Assembly (NCBI GenBank): GCA_002378125.1
Contig: DFRF01000174.1
Location: 965 to 16,685, forward strand
Reading direction: 5' to 3'
Origin: Rhodospirillaceae bacterium UBA3470
Lineage (GTDB): Bacteria; Pseudomonadota; Alphaproteobacteria; Rhodospirillales; Casp-alpha2
DNA: 15,721 nt
Shown here: one piece after another, positions 13,822-15,721 of the stretch
Layout: each line of letters begins with the position of its first letter
How positions within the stretch are numbered: the first letter of the stretch is position 1
Notes under the pieces: model-generated
What the model was told of the DNA's origin: nothing
Database searches by the model: none
Seen by the model: the letters and a program-made list of their open reading frames with translations, nothing else
Translations under genes and position numbers: made by a program

Positions 13822-14211
13822 GTGGCTGGGACCGGCGTCCAAATAGCAGCTATGCGGTCTCCTAAACTCTCGGCTCGATCGTTTGCATATTCATAGCCAA
13901 TCCAAGCGCAAATAACTGCATCCAGAGCGTTTTCAACAGCTTTATATTGATGTTTACCGTCCATTGGGATTTGAACTTCTCCAACCCTTTCACTGAGAGC
14001 AGCCGGTATTTTACGCCATTGCTATACAAGATTCTGCTTTCGGTCCTCCAGGGATAAATGTTTCCAATATTTTGTTGTATTAGAAACTTTATAAGGAATT
14101 CGATAATCCGTGTTCAGCAAGCGGAGCAACGCTGTATGCGAATAAACCTCTATATATGATTTGCTAAACCTCTATATATGATTTGCCGGCTAAACGATGT
14201 GTTGTCGACAT
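13818..14211 (-). pseudogene. DUF429 family gene, C-terminal part, disrupted by a 22-bp duplication and a stop
   Basis: Reading the minus strand from about 14211: THRLAGKSYIEV, then a 22-bp tandem duplication that shifts the frame, then EVYSHTALLRLLNTDYRIPY and KVSNTTKYWKHLSLEDRKQN, a TAG at 14024-14022, and WRKIPAALSERVGEVQIP and YKAVENALDAVICAWIGYEY before a TGA at 13820-13818. The segments IEVYPH, RLLxxDYRIPYKVSxxxKYW and YKAxENALDAxxCAW are characteristic of DUF429 proteins, a predicted RNase H-like nuclease family. Two independent lesions make this a pseudogene. Its N-terminal part is not convincingly visible between 14212 and the tRNA, although a frame there stays open. The stop overlaps the ADP-ribosylglycohydrolase start, so the two formed one coupled unit. 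Confidence 0.72.
14143..14186. repeat. Perfect 22-bp tandem direct repeat (two copies)
   Basis: The 22-base unit beginning TAAACCTCTATATATGATTT occurs at 14143-14164 and again at 14165-14186 without mismatch. Because 22 is not a multiple of 3, the duplication shifts the frame of the DUF429 gene that contains it. This looks like a recent slippage or recombination event. Confidence 0.9.
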
Positions 14212-14312
14212 AGAAATTCCCCAGCGTTGTGCCACGAGTATGCCAAGCTGGCTGACTGAATGGCTACGAAAGAGGTCTTTGAGGATATCCACTTGATATC
14301 GCTAGGAGAAAA

Positions 14313-14387
14313 TGGTGGGCACGGCTGGGATTGAACCAGCGACCCCTGCGATGTCAACACAGTGCTCTCCCGCTGAGCTACGCGCCC
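14313..14387 (-). tRNA. tRNA-Val (anticodon GAC)
   Basis: On the minus strand 75 bases fold as a standard tRNA. The acceptor GGGCGCG pairs with CGTGCCC (one G-U). The D arm has AGCTCAGCGGGAGAGC, the anticodon arm CTGTG-TTGACAT-CGCAG gives anticodon GAC (valine GUC codons), the T arm has GCTGGTTCAATCCCAGC, and the 3' end is ACCA with the CCA encoded. The accessory stretch begins immediately past its 3' end, a common insertion position for integrative elements, although no integrase or duplicated tRNA tail is visible. Confidence 0.95.
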
Positions 14388-14490
14388 GGAAACTTCGTTT
14401 CCTATTAATTTCCCGTTATATTCATTCCTGCTTCTTTTGCAAGGCCTTCAAATCACGAAGCCGTTGCACGGCCGCCCCGGCCCCGCCATC

Positions 14491-15405
14491 ATGAGCATCA
14501 TGGAGACCGACAACCACGCCGTATCCAGTCTGGACATCCGCCGGCCCCACGCGCTGACGACGCCCCTGGTATTCTCCTCACCCCATTCTGGCCGCCAGTA
14601 TACGCGAGCTTTCATAGACCAATCCCGCCTGGAGCCACAGGCACTACGTCAATCCGAGGATTCCTTCGTCGATGAAATTTTCGCTGCCGCGCCTGAGTTC
14701 GGCGCACCGCTGATCAGAGCGCTATTCCCGCGTGCCTATGTGGACGCCAACCGGGAAGCCTTCGAATTGGATCCCGACATGTTCGCCGACGACTTGCCCG
14801 ACTATGTCAGGACACGCTCACCGCGCATCGCAGCGGGGCTCGGCACGATTCCCAGGATGGTTGCCAGCGGCGACGCTATTTACGACCATCCGCTGAGCTT
14901 TGCCGAAGCGCGGCGGCGCATCGATGCTCATCACCGGCCGTATCACCGCGCTTTGGCGCAGCTTTTGGAAGGAGCGCGTCGCCACTTCGGCGTGTCGCTA
15001 CTTATCGATTGCCATTCCATGCCGTCACCACGCGCCCCTGGGGTGCGCACCAAGGGCATTAACAACGTCGACATGGTATTGGGTGACTACCACGGAGCGT
15101 CTTGCGCACCGGAAGTCACGGCACTGGCCGAGCGGGTGCTGACGGAGGCGGGATATCAAGTTGTCCGCAACCGGCCCTACGCGGGGGGCTACATCACCCG
15201 TCGCTACGGCCGCCCCGAAGAAGGCCATCACGCCCTTCAGATCGAGATCAATCGCGCGCTTTACATGGACGAACGCCTTATTGAACGTAGTACGGAGCTC
15301 CCTCACTTGATCCGGCGCATCACCCGGCTGATCAAGGCGCTGTCCGAGATCGACTCGAATATCCTGAAACCTGATCCCCGTACCCTGCCCAAGGCAGCCG
15401 AATGA
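14491..15405 (+). CDS. N-formylglutamate amidohydrolase family protein
   Basis: 304 residues from ATG 14491 (MSIMETDN); another ATG follows at 14500 and a TTG lies upstream at 14437. No clear ribosome binding site distinguishes them, so the start is uncertain by a few codons. The zinc-dependent family hydrolyses N-formylglutamate to glutamate and formate, the last step of one histidine degradation route. Motifs visible are FSSPHSGRQY (28-37), FPRAYVDANREAFELDPDMF (79-98), LLIDCHSMPSP (170-180) and the C-terminal ALQIEINRALYMDE segment (248-261). No other histidine-degradation gene is in the window, and close homologues exist that act on other N-acyl amino acids, so the substrate is tentative. 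Its TGA overlaps the next ATG as ATGA. Confidence 0.88.
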   Translation: MSIMETDNHAVSSLDIRRPHALTTPLVFSSPHSGRQYTRAFIDQSRLEPQALRQSEDSFVDEIFAAAPEFGAPLIRALFPRAYVDANREAFELDPDMFADDLPDYVRTRSPRIAAGLGTIPRMVASGDAIYDHPLSFAEARRRIDAHHRPYHRALAQLLEGARRHFGVSLLIDCHSMPSPRAPGVRTKGINNVDMVLGDYHGASCAPEVTALAERVLTEAGYQVVRNRPYAGGYITRRYGRPEEGHHALQIEINRALYMDERLIERSTELPHLIRRITRLIKALSEIDSNILKPDPRTLPKAAE

Positions 15406-15576
15406 CCGCCACCGAAGACCCGGTAATCCGCAATGTCCGCGATGCCGATATGGACGCCATCCAAGCGGTCGATGCCCATCATGTGTGCCACGGCCTGGTA
15501 ATTTAAGAAGAACTGGCACGCACAGGAATTGGCATACCGTTTGCGATACTTCTAGCGGGAAAACGGTGGATACCAT
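15402..15576 (+). pseudogene. GNAT-family N-acetyltransferase, truncated or broken
   Basis: The ATG at 15402-15404 overlaps the stop of the amidohydrolase gene as ATGA. The first 34 residues include VIRNVRDADMDAIQAV and AHHVCHGL, which match the start of phosphinothricin-type GNAT acetyltransferases (usually IRPATxADAxAIQAIYAHHVLxG). A TAA at 15504-15506 stops it, whereas the family needs about 150-180 residues. The same frame resumes with EELARTGIGIPFAILLAGKR and IPYA, which still loosely resembles the following family segment. Homology is lost where the next gene starts at 15577. This appears to be a gene remnant, not a functional small protein. Confidence 0.6.
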
Positions 15577-15721
15577 ATGCAACTTCGCTGCCTATCATGG
15601 TTTTGGATCAGCTTAACACTTGTTCTGGGCATCACTGAAGTGCGAGCCAGCACAACGCAAGCGATTGAAAACACTTGGAATATATGTCCCGCAGCCGTCA
15701 ATGCGGCGGAACGCCTGAACG
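15577..15721 (+). CDS. Secreted protein, N-terminal part, possibly a lytic transglycosylase (partial at 3' end)
   Basis: From ATG 15577, preceded by GGTGGA at 15565-15570, the frame is open to the right edge (48 complete codons). Residues 1-22 form a signal peptide: a positive residue early (MQLR), a hydrophobic core LSWFWISLTLVLGIT and a likely cleavage site after VRA. The mature start has TWNICPAAVNAAERLN. A W-x-x-C-x-x-A-x-x-x-AE-R pattern after a signal peptide resembles the start of soluble lytic murein transglycosylase-like proteins of alphaproteobacteria, but the catalytic domain lies outside the window. The family call is a guess; secretion is well supported. Confidence 0.55.
   Translation, partial: MQLRCLSWFWISLTLVLGITEVRASTTQAIENTWNICPAAVNAAERLN

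Noticed and set aside
14283..14300. Two GATATC palindromes near the tRNA 3' end as an attachment site or terminator
   Set aside because: They could pair as a 6-bp stem, but there is no T-run and no second copy of the tRNA end elsewhere in the window, so neither role is supported.
5305..15576. Stop-codon reassignment as an explanation for in-frame stops
   Set aside because: TGA, TAA and TAG all occur as interrupters, several loci also have frameshifts or a duplication, and the intact genes end normally with the same stop codons.

Overview
The window is high-GC, tightly packed DNA whose gene content fits an alphaproteobacterium, probably Rhodospirillales-like. This placement is inferred from protein style only; no rRNA or other marker gene is present. 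About 11 kb is intact acyl-CoA and organic-acid catabolism. A more AT-rich stretch of small and broken genes follows, then a tRNA-Val and a second housekeeping-type unit.

Region by region. Positions 2-2933 (+) form one operon: the 3' part of a biotin-dependent acyl-CoA carboxylase alpha subunit, an acyl-CoA dehydrogenase and an enoyl-CoA hydratase/isomerase-family protein. Positions 3217-5166 (-) encode acetoacetyl-CoA synthetase, and 5692-6453 (+) an HSD10-type short-chain dehydrogenase. This set resembles the lower part of leucine, branched-chain or short-chain acyl-CoA degradation, in which acetoacetate is formed and re-activated. Between those two genes lies a broken DUF1232 (YkvA-like) gene. 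Positions 6669-9187 (-) hold a translationally coupled pair: a KSTD/fumarate-reductase-like flavoprotein and a TfdA/TauD-type 2-oxoglutarate dioxygenase. Diverging from it (+) are a GST-like protein and two stand-alone MaoC hot-dog proteins, which look like one structural and one catalytic subunit of a heteromeric hydratase. A pterin-4a-carbinolamine dehydratase converges on the second MaoC gene, with stop codons overlapping.

Positions 11486-14312 are the accessory part. They hold a zincin-type metallopeptidase with one nonsense codon, degraded minus-strand short frames, a small two-helix membrane protein, a broken zinc-ribbon-like ORF, an intact ADP-ribosylglycohydrolase, and upstream of it a DUF429 gene destroyed by a 22-bp tandem duplication and a stop codon. 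The region ends exactly at tRNA-Val(GAC). After the tRNA come an N-formylglutamate amidohydrolase, an apparently broken GNAT acetyltransferase coupled to it by ATGA, and the 5' end of a secreted protein, probably a lytic transglycosylase.

The most striking property is the number of recently damaged genes (at least five, with different lesions) between intact catabolic genes. Next in interest are the uncharacterised dioxygenase/flavoprotein/MaoC-pair cluster and the DUF429-ADP-ribosylglycohydrolase pair beside the tRNA. No insertion sequence, integrase or CRISPR array is visible.
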